The notes under the pieces were generated by a model. It saw nothing but the letters and a program-made list of their open reading frames with translations, made no database searches and was not told the origin of the DNA. The translations under genes and the position numbers were made by a program. Below, piece after piece: positions 20,650-32,738 of a stretch of 64,000 nucleotides of DNA (the stretch's first letter is position 1; every line of letters begins with the position of its first letter). This DNA is from Ailurus styani. Its lineage: Eukaryota; Chordata; Mammalia; Carnivora; Ailuridae. The stretch covers positions 4,198,432 to 4,262,431 of the forward strand of contig LNAC01000109.1 in NCBI GenBank assembly GCA_002007465.1. The letters run 5' to 3'.

Positions 20650-20955
20650 TACACCACCCTGCTGAGGACTCTAACAAAGTGAATTAATACGACAAATGTT
20701 ATTTTCTTTCTTTTCATACTCTGTGTTGGTCATGGGTCCACAGGGCTTGGCTCCACACAGTCACTCAGGGACCCAGGCTGAGGGAGGCTCCGCTATCTTA
20801 GATCTGCCTTATGTGGAGCATACAGCCTTCACCAGTCACTCTGACAGAGTTAGAGACAACTGGAGAGTCATATACAGCCTCCTGAACACATCTACTCAGT
20901 GGCGACACATGACCCCATTGAACTTTGAGGAGCGGGAAAATAGAAGACAGCACCC
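20650..20955. repeat. Probable old dispersed repeat, family not named
   Basis: ACAGTCACTCAGGGACCCAGGCTGAGGGAGGCTCCGCTATCTTAGATCTGCC is a phrase I associate with a common old mammalian repeat, and the region 38270-38690 carries a related arrangement (TCTTGGGTCCCTGGGG, then CAACCATCTTGCAGC). I cannot name the family from memory. Confidence 0.4.
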
Positions 20956-21555
20956 ACAGCCTAATTAATGTTCTGCTCTTTTAAAAATTGCATTCTCAGC
21001 CTAGGAAATCTAGGTCTAGGATTTCATGGAGTGAGTCTGCTATTGTCTTTTCTCTCATACACATTTGAATCAATGACTTTTAGAAATACAGAACTTCATC
21101 CATCTGAAATCATTTCACCTACTACAAAGTGTGTCGCCTTTAGAGAAAGACAAGCTTGTTGAATGCAGTCAAATGCAGTGAAGGGAAGACAGGAAGACAG
21201 GAAGACAGACTATATGGGAGGGACAGTGCAAAGAGGCTGAGAAATGCTATAGGATTCTGAGTGGAAATTAGGGGTCAATTGCAGAATCCCCAGGCTAGCA
21301 CAATAATTCTGACTTGGAAACACCAAACAAAATGGAGATGCATAAGAAGTAAGCCGCAGGGGATTTAAAGTAATAATAGAAAAGAAATGCAACATAAAAA
21401 TGCATTTAAAGTTTCTGAGTTCTGACTTTCCACACTCGCTCGCTTTTTTGGGGGGAATTGTGTTAATGAGGCTAAGGAGCTGGCGGAGAGGTAAAGCTGG
21501 TTCACTTAAAAATGACTTTGCTTTGGTAAGAATCACGGGTCTTGTGACCACCTGC
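20956..21555. other. Unassigned sequence with a small 8-bp tandem repeat
   Basis: Nothing recognised, except three tandem copies of the 8-mer GAAGACAG near 21184-21208. Confidence 0.45.
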
Positions 21556-21559
21556 TGTA

Positions 21560-21735
21560 CTAAATTCTTTCCCCACATGATCTCATTTAAACTTTTCAAC
21601 CATTCTATAGATTGGATTCCATTAATGTTCCCATTTTATAGATGAGAAATCTGAAGCTGACTTAGAGTAAGATTCTTGCCCAGGATCATAGAGATAAACC
21701 TGAAACCGAGGATTTCCTTTAAAACTCAAACCTTC
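21560..21735 (-). repeat. MIR SINE, antisense, interrupted by a young SINE
   Basis: TCTCATTTAAACTTTTCAACCATTCTATAGATTGGATTCCATTAATGTTCCCATTTTATAGATGAGAAATCTGAAGC followed by TTGCCCAGGATCATAGAG is the antisense MIR sequence (normally CCCATTTTACAGATGAGGAAACTGAGGC). The SINE at 21736 has inserted at its right edge. Confidence 0.78.
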
Positions 21736-21960
21736 GGGGCGTCTGGGTGACTCAGTGGTTAAAGCCTCTGCCTTCAGCTCAGGTCATGATCTCAGGGTCC
21801 TGGGATCGAGCCCTGCATCGGGCTCTCTGCTCAGCAGGGAGCCTGCTTCCTTCTCTCTCTCTCTGCCTGCCTCTCTGCCTACTTGTGTTCTCTCTTTCTC
21901 TGTGTCAAACAAATAAATAAAATCTTAAAAAAAATAAAACTAAAATAAATAAAATAAAAT
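21736..21960 (+). mobile_element. Can-SINE, young mustelid-like, 15-bp TSD
   Basis: GGGGCGTCTGGGTGACTCAGTGGTTAAAGCCTCTGCC head, full middle with CTCTGCCTGCCTCTCTGCCTACTTGTG, and AAATAAATAAAATCTT tail extended by AAAATAAAACTAAAATAAAT units. TSD AAAACTCAAACCTTC (21721-21735) against AAAATTCAAACCTTC (21961-21975). Confidence 0.96.
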
Positions 21961-21975
21961 AAAATTCAAACCTTC

Positions 21976-23068
21976 AAGAGGAACTCTGATTTCCCAGCTT
22001 GTCTCCGGGTCTTTCATTTTAACTTTTCCACTTCTTTGTCTCTTACTATCCTTTTTTGGGAGTAGACAAGGTGTAAAATACAGTAGTTCAAAGAGGACCG
22101 TTAGATGGATTTTCTGAGTGGTTATTCTGTCTTGTTTCATTTTTTTACTTTCATATTTCTTTTTCCATACTACTTTTTTTCTTTTTCTCCTTTTTTTTTC
22201 TGTTTAAACATTTTTCCAGTCCAAAGGCCAGAATCAACAAGATCAAAAATCAAACAGAAATCTTGAGCTTCCCTGAGGACACACATGGGGGATTTGGGAA
22301 TGTCAGCTGTACAAATATGACGCCATCTTTAGACAAACTGTCTGGAAGGATGGAGGGACAAGCCCCTGTGTGTTGCATGCAGATGTCATGTGGTCATGCC
22401 TCTAGCCAGCTTTATTATCTGACAGATACGGAGCACAAATATTGACTTTTGCTATTTTTACTGTAACTGCAGCCATAAACATTGATTTCTGCAGGAGAGG
22501 GCAGACTAGGAAGAAAGCAGCAGTGTCTTCACAGGCTGACAGAGCTTTGTCTTTGCCTCGGGACAGAAAGGAGTAGGATATGAATGAGGTCCTCATGGAA
22601 TGATTCAATACAGAAATAATAAAATGGTGATGATGTGAAAAATCCCATAGGTTTGACGGACTTGGAAGAAAAATCCCTATCGATTCTGTGTTGTCATCTG
22701 TGTTCATTTAGCCCAAGCAAATTTTGAATGTAGGAAGAACAGAAACCTAAGAGACCTTCGCCTCCCTCCGAAGATAGGTACTCTCACTGAGTCAGACTTC
22801 TTCCTGTTCCAATGGCAACGCACAATCGATAGCTATGTCTTGTGGTTTCACCTCATGCATGTACCAATGTGGCGTGGCAAGAGATAAACTCAACCAACAC
22901 TTAGGATTTTGTTGGTCCTTTGTTTTAGGAGATGAAGGGATTCCTCTTTTGGTGGTGATCTCGTCATTTGGCAAGTGTGAAAAACCAAGGGTTTTTTTTG
23001 ATAAAGTGATTTATCTTGTTGTTTTTTAGATCCATTGTTTAAATTTTATGTTGCCAGTGTGGAGTAAC
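21976..23068. other. Unassigned sequence with a pyrimidine-rich patch
   Basis: No exon or named repeat. A T/C-rich stretch lies near 22138-22220. Confidence 0.4.
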
Positions 23069-23079
23069 TCACATTTCCT

Positions 23080-23916
23080 ATTTTTTTATTTAAATTCAGT
23101 GAAATAACATCGAGTGTATTATTAGTTTCAGAGGTAGAGTTTAGTGATCCATCAGTTGCAGGTAACACCCAGTTCTTATATCACGTGCCTTCTTGATGTC
23201 CAACACCCAGTTATCCCATCTCACCAATCCCTTCCCCTGAAGCAAACATCAGTTTGTTTCCTATAGTTAAGAGTCTCTTATGGTTTGTCTCCCTCTCTGA
23301 TTTCATCTTTTTACCTTTTTTTCCCTTCCTTTCCCTATGATCCTATATTTTGTTTCTTAACTCCCACGTATGAGTGGAATCATATGATAATTGTCTTTCT
23401 CTGATTGACTTATTTCATTTAGCATAATACCCTCTGGTTCTATCCACATCATTGCAAATGGTATGATATCATTTTTTTGATGGATGAGTAATATTCCACT
23501 GTATATATATACCACATCTTCTTCATCCATTCATCTGTCAATGGATGTCTGGGATCTTTCTATATTTTGGCAATTTTGGCTGCTATAAACTTTGGGGTGC
23601 AGGTGCCCCTTTGGATTACTATGTTTATATCCTTTGGTTAAATACCTAGTAGTGCAATTGCTGGGTCATAAGGTAGCTCTATTTTTGACTTTTTGAGGAA
23701 ACTCCATACTGTTTTCCAGAGTGTCTGTACCAGCTTACATTCCCACCAGCAGTGTAAGAGGGTTCCCCCTTCTCCACATCCTCGCCTGCATCTGTTATTT
23801 CCTGACTTGTTAATTTTAGCTATTCTGTGAGCTGGTATCTCATTGTGGTTTTGCTTTGTATTTCCCTGATGCTGAATGATGTTGAGCATTTTTTCCTGTG
23901 TCTGTTGGTCATTTTA
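23080..23916 (-). mobile_element. 5'-truncated carnivore L1 with ORF2 C-terminus, antisense
   Basis: From left: a 3'UTR complement (TTTATTTAAATTCAGTGAAATAAC, ATCTCACCAATCCCTTCC), then ORF2 3' sequence read on the minus strand, including the C-terminal cysteine motif region near 23700-23890 (a peptide with [19 protein letters not shown]). TSD TCACATTTCCT is perfect at 23069-23079 and 23917-23927. It is truncated at its 5' end within ORF2, so it is dead on arrival. ORF2 encodes endonuclease and reverse transcriptase in intact elements; neither domain is kept here. Confidence 0.95.
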
Positions 23917-23927
23917 TCACATTTCCT

Positions 23928-24568
23928 GTTTGATTAGATCTAGCGTATTCTGCATGAACCAGCAAGATCACATGAAGAACATCAGCAGAATAATGGAGGG
24001 ACAGGCAGCCCTAAACCCGAGAGCACATCTACAGAATGGTCTCCACTGCAAGGAGCCAAGGTGGCTCAGCCAGGCACCAAGGCTCAGCATATTACAAGCC
24101 TGCAGAGTCCCCAATCTCAAGGTGCATCTAATGCCGCCATCTAATCTGGGGCCCAGATCAGGCCAGAGCAAAGGGATGTGCAACTTCTTCAGAGATTCAA
24201 GGAGTAGGAATAAAACTCACTGAGTCACTGTCAGGGGTCAAAAATCATTCAAATAGATGCAGAGGAACAAAGCAATGAGTGTGGTCCAGAGGTGGAAGAG
24301 TGCCTTACTTTCTAGTTGAAGGTGGGGGGATATGGGACATGTCCTTGAAGGCGGGATTAAATCCCATACTTCTTTTGGAGTCACTGTCGGGAAACTTAAG
24401 GCATCAGTTAAGGCATAAGACTTAAGGTAGCAATGGCTCCGTAGTCAAATGCTTCTGGTGTCTGCCTTTAAGAAAGCCATTTGTCACTGATGAAATGAAC
24501 TTGCTAGAGGGGTTTCTACTCATGAGCAGTGGGGTGGGACATAGGCACATGTCCCATGGAAGAAAGAC
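23928..24568. other. Unassigned sequence
   Basis: Nothing recognised. A 115-codon plus-strand frame begins at the tail of the L1 and runs on into this region; I do not regard it as coding. Confidence 0.4.
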
Positions 24569-24735
24569 CTCGTTGTTTAGAGTCAAGCAACGTTGGGTGC
24601 AAATCTACCTTTAGACACATGTACTTTGCATGAGTCTATGAGAGTTTCTTGGGTTTTTCTGAGCCTTGTCTTCATTTTCTATAAAAGGTGAAAATGATGG
24701 TTATTGTCAGGCTGAAAATAAATAATATCTTTACC
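24569..24735 (+). repeat. MIR SINE, sense, degenerate
   Basis: TTTAGAGTCAAGCAACGTTGGGTGCAAATC, then TGAGCCTTGTCTTCATTTTCTATAAAAGGTGAAAATGATGG follows sense MIR order (GAGTCAGACAGACCTGGGTTCAAATCC, then CTCAGTTTCCTCATCTGTAAAATGGGGATAAT). Confidence 0.65.
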
Positions 24736-25434
24736 CTGTTGAGCAAATATGCTTATTCCTTCTCTTCATTATCATCCCCCACCCTCCCCATGAGAAGAGC
24801 AATCGGTAAAATATAGAATGCTATCTGTCAAGCACTCTGCAGAATAGCTGGGGCTGAGCTTAACTTCAAGGGAATTCAGTGTGACCAGTATCTCAGAAAA
24901 CTGTCTGACATGTTGTGTTTGCAGAGAAGGCTGCAGAAGTACCCAATTTGTTTAAACCTCACATGAAATATTAATCTCCTGTCTACCTTTGTGTGCACCT
25001 TCTAGAATGCCTTTTCTTTCAAGCCTTTGTATAAAGAGCAGAAAGTTACCATTGATTTAGTTTCTCTCTACCACCGGTTGTTTAATCCATCAGAAGGGAG
25101 GGAGTCTTCAAATTCCCGGCCTTAGAGGTCTTCTTTAATTTCACACTTGGTGATATGAGCTTGTTCCCTGAATCGTCCGTTAAAAAAAATTGTTTTTTAA
25201 TGACTTGCAATCTCGAGGATTTTCAGTTGAGATTGCATAATAACTGTTAAATTATCCTAGATATACATCTGAAGTCTCCACTTGGAATCATGAAGTTCTT
25301 TAAACCAAAACACTTAAATCCCCATTCATTATTATTAATACAAAGCAAGTTCCTTGTTCCCCTTTACCAGTATCCACTGAACTCTCTCACTCTATTTATT
25401 TGTTGGACTCTCTCAGTTTAATTGTTATTAGATG
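24736..25434. other. Unassigned sequence
   Basis: No exon or named repeat seen. Confidence 0.4.
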
Positions 25435-25451
25435 ACAGTGAAACCATTTTT

Positions 25452-25743
25452 CCTTCTTCTCTCCCTCCCTTCCTCCCTTCCTCCCTCCCTCCTTCTCTCC
25501 CTCCCTTCTTCTCTTCCTCCCTTCCTTCCTTCCTTCCTTCCTTCCTCCCTTCCTCCCTTCTTCCCTTTACTTTCTAGTGAGTATATGACCTGGGGGGTGG
25601 GGGCAGAGGGAGAGAAAATCTTTAAGCAACCTCCACACTCAGTGTGGAGCCCAATGTGGGGCTCGATCTCACGACCCTGAGATCATGACCTGAGCCAAAA
25701 TCAAGAGTTAGATGCTTAACCAACTGAGGCACTCAGGTGCCCC
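25452..25743 (-). mobile_element. Can-SINE whose tail became a (CCTT)n/(CCCTT)n microsatellite
   Basis: The SINE body runs from about 25575 to 25743, ending in GAGGCACTCAGGTGCCCC. Its 3' tail position (low coordinates) is occupied by about 120 bp of CCTT/CCCTT repeats, that is (AAGG)n on the element's sense strand. TSD ACAGTGAAACCATTTTT at 25435-25451 and 25745-25761 encloses body and microsatellite together, proving that the microsatellite grew from the SINE tail. Confidence 0.92.
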
Positions 25744-25761
25744 AACAGTGAAACCATTTTT

Positions 25762-26289
25762 GTGTTCAGGGTGTATTTTACTTATATAGTCATTTCGATT
25801 ATCCAACATAACAAAAATGATGGAGTGACGTCAACAGCAATGATTAAGTCAATTGGCCGTAGGAAGAATGTATCATTTTCCAATATCTGTCCTGCCCTTG
25901 CTGAAACTAGTGGCACCCTTTCTAAGATGGACAGTTGGAGGGGCCAGGCCAGTGCCAAGAAATATGATAAACTTATGTAAGCTCATCCAGTTAGGACCCA
26001 GGTCAAGGGCCCACCCTAGCAGGGAATATGCGAGTCAGGACAACCTTGTAAGCCAGTTGGTCATGTCTCTCATGAGCTTCCTATGCCTAAGTGTATGCTC
26101 AGACTCATAGAACATGAAACTGTTTATAGACCCTTCCCCACTCCAGTGGGAAAAGAAGTATTGCTTGTTTTATTTCAAGATCTAGGTAGGCAAATACAAC
26201 CTTATTATGGGGTTTGGCCAGGATACTTGTGGCCTAACCCTAACATGGGACTATTTAAATGATTTGGGCATGAACATTGCATTTGAAAC
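25762..26289. other. Unassigned sequence containing a palindromic TGACGTCA
   Basis: No exon or named repeat. A perfect CRE-type octamer TGACGTCA occurs at 25826-25833; a single octamer is weak evidence for regulation. Confidence 0.4.
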
Positions 26290-26430
26290 TACAGTATCTG
26301 CCTTTATGTCACGTTCTACTGGTTGAGTAACCTTAACCAAGTCACTGGTCACTTGTCTTTGGTTTTCTCAGTCACAGAATGGGGGTGGGCATTTTCTGCT
26401 TGGCACTGTTGATAGGATTAGGTGAAATTC
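26290..26430 (+). repeat. MIR SINE, sense, degenerate
   Basis: TGGTTGAGTAACCTTAACCAAGTCACT, then CTTTGGTTTTCTCAGTCACAGAATGGGGGTGGGC and GATAGGATTAGGTGAAATTCTGTATG match the sense MIR 3' half. Confidence 0.65.
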
Positions 26431-26556
26431 TGTATGAGGAAAGGCTCCTAAGTTAAAAGTGCAACATACATCTAAGGTCCATTTCTCTGTTCTCACCCTT
26501 ACTTTCTTCCTACATTTACTAAAATTTAAAGAATGTTTGATGACTTTCTGCTATTT

Positions 26557-26738
26557 TTTAAAAAGATTTATCCATTTATTTGAGAGAGAGAGCAGGGATG
26601 AGGGGCAGAAGGAGAGGGGGAGAGAGACTTTCAAGCAGACTCCCTGCTGAGTGCAGATCTGGACTCGGGACTCCATCCCGTGACCCTGAGATCAGAGTCT
26701 GAGCCGAAACTAAGAGTTGGCTGCTACCCAGGTGCCCC
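26557..26738 (-). mobile_element. Can-SINE, older variant, antisense
   Basis: AAAAAGATTTATCCATTTATTTGAGAGAGAGAGC, then CTCCCTGCTGAGTGCAGATCTGGACTC and a shortened head ending CTACCCAGGTGCCCC. TSD GACTTTCTGCTATTTTT against GACTTTCTGATTTTTA (26542 and 26739). The head lacks the usual TTAACCGACTGAGC segment, an internal deletion. Confidence 0.9.
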
Positions 26739-26754
26739 GACTTTCTGATTTTTA

Positions 26755-29530
26755 AGAGTATGAAAGCCAAATACATTAGCTTGTCATTCAGGGTCTCAAC
26801 TTGCCCATTCTTGTCCCCGACTATGTCCTTCTTTAGCTGACAACAGCAGATCTATTTTTCCCTAAATGTGTTCACTATCCCAGATTCACTAGGACTTCCA
26901 GTCATCCTGTTAAGCAGGACATCAAATCTAGGAGCATCACCTCAGTGAAAGAGAAAACTGTTGGCTTTTAGGCACAGAAACTCCGAGGTCAGAATCCTGG
27001 CCCGATCTCTGGGTTTGGGTCATGCTTAAAGATTCTGGTCAGAGCCAGAATCCCAGCTTGTTAATTGCCAGATATTAATTGCCAACTGTTTATGTTCTCC
27101 TATAGCAACATCTTCATGGAAATTCACATGATCATCATAGGTTTGCTGGATGACTATGAAATCAGAGTTGAAGTAATCTATTCGATGATACTGGTAATGA
27201 GTATGTTGTTCATGCAGAGAGGTCCAGATCCCAATGGGATACAGGTTCATGGGTGCCCCCTGAGAGGCTCTGGTCTCTTGGCAGAACTCTCAAGGGTGGA
27301 CTGGTGCAGCTGGGTGGACAGATGTGAATGGATGGGACCCGGAACTGCTGTCAGACAGGGCCTGGTTGATGGGAGGGGGGAAGCACCTGAAATTTAGTGT
27401 GTGTCTTTATAGGAGATTTTAACCAGTCCCCCAGCTGACCTGGAGAGACAGAACAATGTCGTATTTAGTAAGTAATGGTAGAGATGGAGACTGGGAGAGA
27501 TCCTTGCACACCTCTCTTTGGTCAGCTTATGAGTCATTTTTCCCCCCAATAAACAAACACCCACCTAAAACAAATGAGCTCACGTTGCTTTTCTTAGTAG
27601 CTTGTCATATAGTTTCTTCCCTTCTTGCCCATGTTCTGTCAAAGATGAGCAACGATCTTGCGGAATTCCTTACAAAGCTGAGATCACAGCACAGCCAGCC
27701 TGACCTGGAAACCTCATGGGAGATTCTTCTTGAAACATCCCAGCCCCAATTTCAGGGTCTCTGTGGTTCATCTTCAGATAACCATCTTCAGCTCCTTACA
27801 GCCTGTCCATCACTTCATCTATAGTATTTGCCACTCTTAATTTGTGTCAAACTCCAAAGAGTTGGGGAAAAAAACATTTTGGGGGCAGGGAGTTCAAGAA
27901 AAGTCACGGTTGATTGGTGACTTGGTCCTTTCATTCTTTCCCACACTGCACACCAGAGAGCTAAACTCAGAAGAACTCAGTGCACAAACAAGAAAATAAC
28001 ACCATCCCAATTCTTTGACCGTGTTGTCAGAATAACTGCGAGGGATTGTGTAGGATTGTTTATTAATTCACAAGGAGAGTCCACTCTAGCCTCCCTGAAT
28101 GAGTTTATCAGTCTGCATTTTTGTTCTAAGATCTGTGATGTGTTTTCCAGTATTCTGAAATGCAGCTGTGTTATTATCGCTGTGTACGGAATATAAATGT
28201 TTAGTCACCTCTGAGCTATCGACTAGAATATTCCTCAGGGATATCACGCCACTAGGTGAAAGGGGCGTCACGGAGTGGAGTGGCAGCCATCTGGTTCTGC
28301 TGCACATGCGGGGGCTGGGGAGGAGCACTCTAAGAGGGCGGGGGTGGAGAGTGGGGGTAGGGAACGTGCAGTCTGAAAGGTATATTGAATCCTAGAATTG
28401 CTTATTTGTTTTCATCTGTGGTCATTATTTTGAAACCTCAAAGAACACTAAAGAAGATCTCAGTGTTTTCTATTTCTGAAGGAAGGTGTCGGTTTAAAAA
28501 GGGTTAGGGAATAACCAGTATATAAACGGGTCTCAGGGCAAATACAGAGACAGTTCTTAAGTAAGTGCTTTACCAATAAACATCCCTGTAATGGAGAGTA
28601 TAAAGGTAATAAAATATAGAATGTGGAGCTTTACCCAAGCAAAGATCGCTGTCCCATTCAAGGTCCTTTGCAGTTTTTAACTTTAACAAGGAATAATTAA
28701 CAAGTGCTGTTATGTGTATGTAATGTGTTCAAGGTGATGATTTGAGGTACACCTACATTGTGGAATGGTGACCAAGATCAGGATGATTAAGGTCCTTTCT
28801 TTTGTGACCATCTTTGCATTCATGCCCCATGAAGTAATGCTCTCTATTTCTGCAGATTCGTGTGTGAAAGACCCTGAAAGTGAATCTTCCACACTTATTA
28901 CAGTATTTCCCTCTATAAAAGCAGAAGACTCACGAAGAACTTCATTTTTAGACAAATGAACTGTTTGTTAAACAGTTTACTGTTAGAACGTACTCATTCT
29001 GGAAAGGAGGAAATCGAGGAGGAGCACAAATTTTTAAAAGTTACACAGGAGTAAAAATCGGATAAACTCACGGTAGTGCTAAGCCCGCCCAGCAGAGCAA
29101 TTTAGGGAATTCTTCAAGGTCTCTGGAACTTGATTTCCTCATCTGATGGAGGTGTTCCTTGGTTGCGATTAGAGAATTTCTCAGGGGGCTCTGTGGTTTC
29201 CCCCAGCTCCTGACAGTGCTTCAGCCTCTGGGATTGGAGGGACCAGGAGGTGCGGGGAAGCTGGGGAGTACACTGAATGGGAGTGTTGTGGGGGGGGGTC
29301 GCTAGTGCTCTAAGACCCCACCCCAGATCCAACCAGCTCTGCTCTCACTTTACTTTTCTGAAGTGTCTTTCTGCATAAAAACAAGTCCCGAAAACTCTGG
29401 ACTTGTTTTCTGTTGGAAATTCTAGTTCTACCACATACCAGAACGAAACCCAAACAACCTGTATGAGGAGACCCTGGGTCTACTCTGAGGAGAGCCAGAG
29501 TGTGCTCTGGACTGAAAGGTACAACCTACG
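26755..29530. other. Long stretch without recognised elements
   Basis: About 2.8 kb in which I recognise no exon, RNA or named repeat. Frames of up to 122 codons (27456-27824) show no domain. A G-run occurs at about 29289-29298. Confidence 0.4.
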
Positions 29531-29547
29531 TAGAAGTCACATTGAGG

Positions 29548-29736
29548 GGACACCTGGGTGGCTCAGGTGGTTAAGCGTCTGCCTTCGGCTCAGGTCACGG
29601 TCCCAGGGTCCTGGGATGGATCCCTGCATTGGGCTCCCTGCTCAGCAGGGAGTCTGCTTCTCCCTCTGCTCCTCCCTTTACTCATGCTTTCTCTCTCAAA
29701 TAAATAAATTTTTAAAAATCTAAAAAAAAAAAAAAA
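29548..29736 (+). mobile_element. Can-SINE, 14-bp TSD
   Basis: GGACACCTGGGTGGCTCAGGTGGTTAAGCGTCTGCC head, GGGAGTCTGCTTCTCCCTCTGC, AAATAAATAAATTTTTAAAAATCT and pure A tail. TSD AAGTCACATTGAGG (29534-29547) against AAGTCACAGTGAGG (29737-29750). Confidence 0.96.
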
Positions 29737-29750
29737 AAGTCACAGTGAGG

Positions 29751-32544
29751 CACTCAGCCCGTGTCAGCCAAATCTCTGTGCCTGTTGAGAGGGGCAGCAA
29801 GCAAGCAAAGGTAAAGCTCACTGTTCAGCCCTCCCTCTCTCATCCCTTCACTCTGCTTACTCTCACCACAACACTGCTGTTGTCTGTCCAAGTCTAATTC
29901 CGACTGTGATTCTTTCGCTTTAAGAGTCAAACAAAGCAATTTTAAAGATCAGTTGGTGCATTTCCCATTGCAAACAAGAAAAAAAACAATAAAATTCATT
30001 TTTTTTAAAAAAGTGTTTTTTGTTTTTGTTTTTTTTTGTTTTGTTTTTTGTTTTTTTGTCATGTAACTGAGGAGCTCAGTTTAGTTTAGATGGATCCAGT
30101 GGCTCAAGTGATACAGTGGTCCTCTCCTCTTCTCTGTGCTCCATGTTGTCTTGTTCTCAGGTTCTAGGTGGTGACAAGATGGCCGCCTTCCAGGTTCAGT
30201 CCAGAATAAGGGGAATATCTCTCTCTGGTCATGTCTCTCTGGTCGCTTTTCATGCAAGTCCAGAGATTTACTGATTGGGCCAGCTTTATTCATTGGAAAT
30301 CCAGATCCCACTCACTAGGGAGGGGAGATTGGTTGCTTCACTTGGCCCAAGTAGAGTTTTACCTTAGCCAAATGAAGCACTGGATTGGGTATGGAGGACC
30401 CTCAAAAAAATGACCGTTTCCTGAAATGTAGAATAAATACAAAAAAGTCCACTAATAACATCCCTGCTGGCTCTTATGATGTTTACAAAAATTTCTGAAA
30501 ACAGTAGAAAGTAGGAGTCTTTGGGTGCCCATTTCTGCTCCCTCCTCTGCCACTTTTTAGTCTAAGGCAGGAACCAAGGACAAATGTCATTTCTCTGCAG
30601 TTTAAGCTTCTTAAGATAACTTGCTTTTAACAAATTTTTGAAGCAATATACCTTTTTCTTTAAATATCAAGCATTTTCAGGTCGTTTAAAAATGTATCAG
30701 TATTCTCTCTCTTAACCAGAACCACACCAGCCAGCCCCGAAGTGGGCAGACGCTGCAGAATGAGTCTCAAGTGGACTAAGAGAAGAGTCGGAGAGAATGG
30801 GAGAGTTAGCACATGAAAAATAGCGGTTGTGCACATAATGGGAACCTCTAGGTATGTTATCCTTAACAAAGTGATTTTATTAAGCAACGTCTCTATTTAA
30901 GCACAAGGAAGACATTATTTTAGTTCATTAAGCATTCCAAAAGTGTTTTTTAATGACATCTTGACAGTAATTTCAAATGGAAACTCATTCATATGCACAT
31001 GTAGAAATGACTATTTAAAAAGGTGTATATGTTCACATACACACACACAGGTACACACATGTAATTATTATTTGACTTGAATTTGTAGCCTGAGGTGACG
31101 AGGAACGCAAAGGTCAGACTTCCAAACACAAAACACATGTCTATTGAGAGCACCATAACCTGGAAGGAAAAAAAAACTTTTCTTCTCAAAATTTCACCAG
31201 TTTTTTAGGGGCAGGAGAGATGCTTCTTATTGGTGAAAATTTCATAATTCTGAATTCGATCAAATCATAAAACAGCAATGAGAGTATAGTTTTTAAACCA
31301 TATGGGTAATTAAGGAAAGATGGTAGTAGTAAGAATTCACTAAGAGTATTAAATTATCCCATCTTTATTTTGTTAAGAAGATAAAGCTCCCAAGTCTCTG
31401 AGGACAGCATAGTTACAGGTGGACAGCGGCAAATATTCATTTTTCCACATGCCCTCCTGGTGTATAGGGTTTGTGTTTCCCCGTTGACTGTTTGAAGAGT
31501 CCAGATGAAGCCAAGCACTTTCACATCCTTCGCCTCAGATTTGAAGAGTGTCCTTGATGTACAGATTACTCTCAGATTCCCTGCCGGCAGTCTCCTAAGA
31601 AACGCGGAAAGCTTCTCAGGAATCTGAATTACCCAGTTGATAGAGAGGTGTCTGCTCTGCTGAGAACTTCTCAGCTTTCCTCAAGCCTGATCAGCATTCA
31701 GGGGCGAGTTAGTTCTCAAGTTCAAAATGGACTTGTTGCTCATTGCGGGACCAGAAGGGGGAGCCATCGTGTAAAGGTATCTAAGGCCATCTGGGATTTT
31801 CTCTGTGGATGAAGAATAGTCACAGCATAGATTACGTAACTTGTGTCGCACCACAAACAAAATCAATGCTATTATAGTGAGATTCTGTAAAGAATATCTG
31901 GATAAAGATGGCTGTCTTCATATTCCCATCTATGTGACCAAGATTGAATAGCGAAAAATCTTTACCAAACTTAGAAAGTACTGATGGTCGCTATCAATGT
32001 GTCAGAAATCTCAAGGTTCTTTTGTAGCACAGACTGAAGAGAGTGTATTGGATAACAGGCTTCGGTGCTCGAAGCCCGACTGAGGAATATGTTGAGGGAC
32101 TCTCCCAAAGGAACCCTTGTAACTAGAAGCAGCAGGTGCTCCTCAGTTCGGACAGATTAGTGTTGGGGAAAGATGAGCTTTGCTCCTAACTTTGACGAGA
32201 GCTCAAAGCACCAGAAATCACGTGGGGGCAGAGAAAGCAGCTGTGGCATTTGTCCTTGACCTACACTAGCAGGGGAAGTACCGGTGATGAAGGCAGGCAC
32301 TGATCCAGTGCCGCCTTCTGGCTCTACAACTAACCAGGAAGTGCAACTTGAGGCCCAGAGGCTTCATTCCCTCTTGTTTTCGACCCGTTACAGAGAATTA
32401 GACCTCAGTTTTGGCAAAGTAAAGCTAGACTTCATTCTTTCTTTTCCTGAGTCTGAAAGATTTAAAAGTATTATAGTTAAAGCAGATCACACTAAACCTA
32501 TTTGAGTTACACCTACCTCTATAAGGGTAAGCAAACAGAGAGAG
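29751..32544. other. Mostly unassigned; G/T-rich tract and possible old repeat
   Basis: A T-rich tract with GTTTT units lies near 30000-30058. From about 30085 to 30360 phrases such as GATGGATCCAGTGGCTCAAG, GGTGGTGACAAGATGGCCGCC and TACTGATTGGGCCAGC suggest an old dispersed repeat that I cannot name. The remainder (30400-32544) shows no recognised exon or repeat apart from a short AC-rich patch near 31035-31060. Confidence 0.35.
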
Positions 32545-32738
32545 AAAGAAGACACATAGAGGGAGGTGGGGGATATACTTGGGGATTAAGGAGGGCACTT
32601 GTGACACATTCTGGGTGTTGTATGGAAGTGTTGAATCACTATATTGTACACCAGAAACTAATATAATGCTGTATGTTAATTAACTGGAATTAAAATAGAA
32701 ACTTAAAAAAAAAGGAAAAAAAAAACCACAAAGAAAAG
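32545..32738 (+). mobile_element. L1 3'-end fragment, sense
   Basis: GAGGGAGGTGGGGGATATACTTGGGG, then GTTGAATCACTATATTGTACACCAGAAACTAATATAATGCTGTATGTTAATTAACTGGAATTAAAATAGAAAC and an A-rich tail is a carnivore L1 3' terminus of a different subfamily from those at 2349 and 62220. The TSD is not clear. Confidence 0.85.

Noticed and set aside
25432..25680. Leu/Pro/Ser-rich 82-codon frame
   Set aside because: Encoded by the (CCTT)n microsatellite.
25826..25833. CRE octamer TGACGTCA as a promoter element
   Set aside because: A single octamer without nearby exon, TATA box or CpG island is expected by chance about once per 65 kb.
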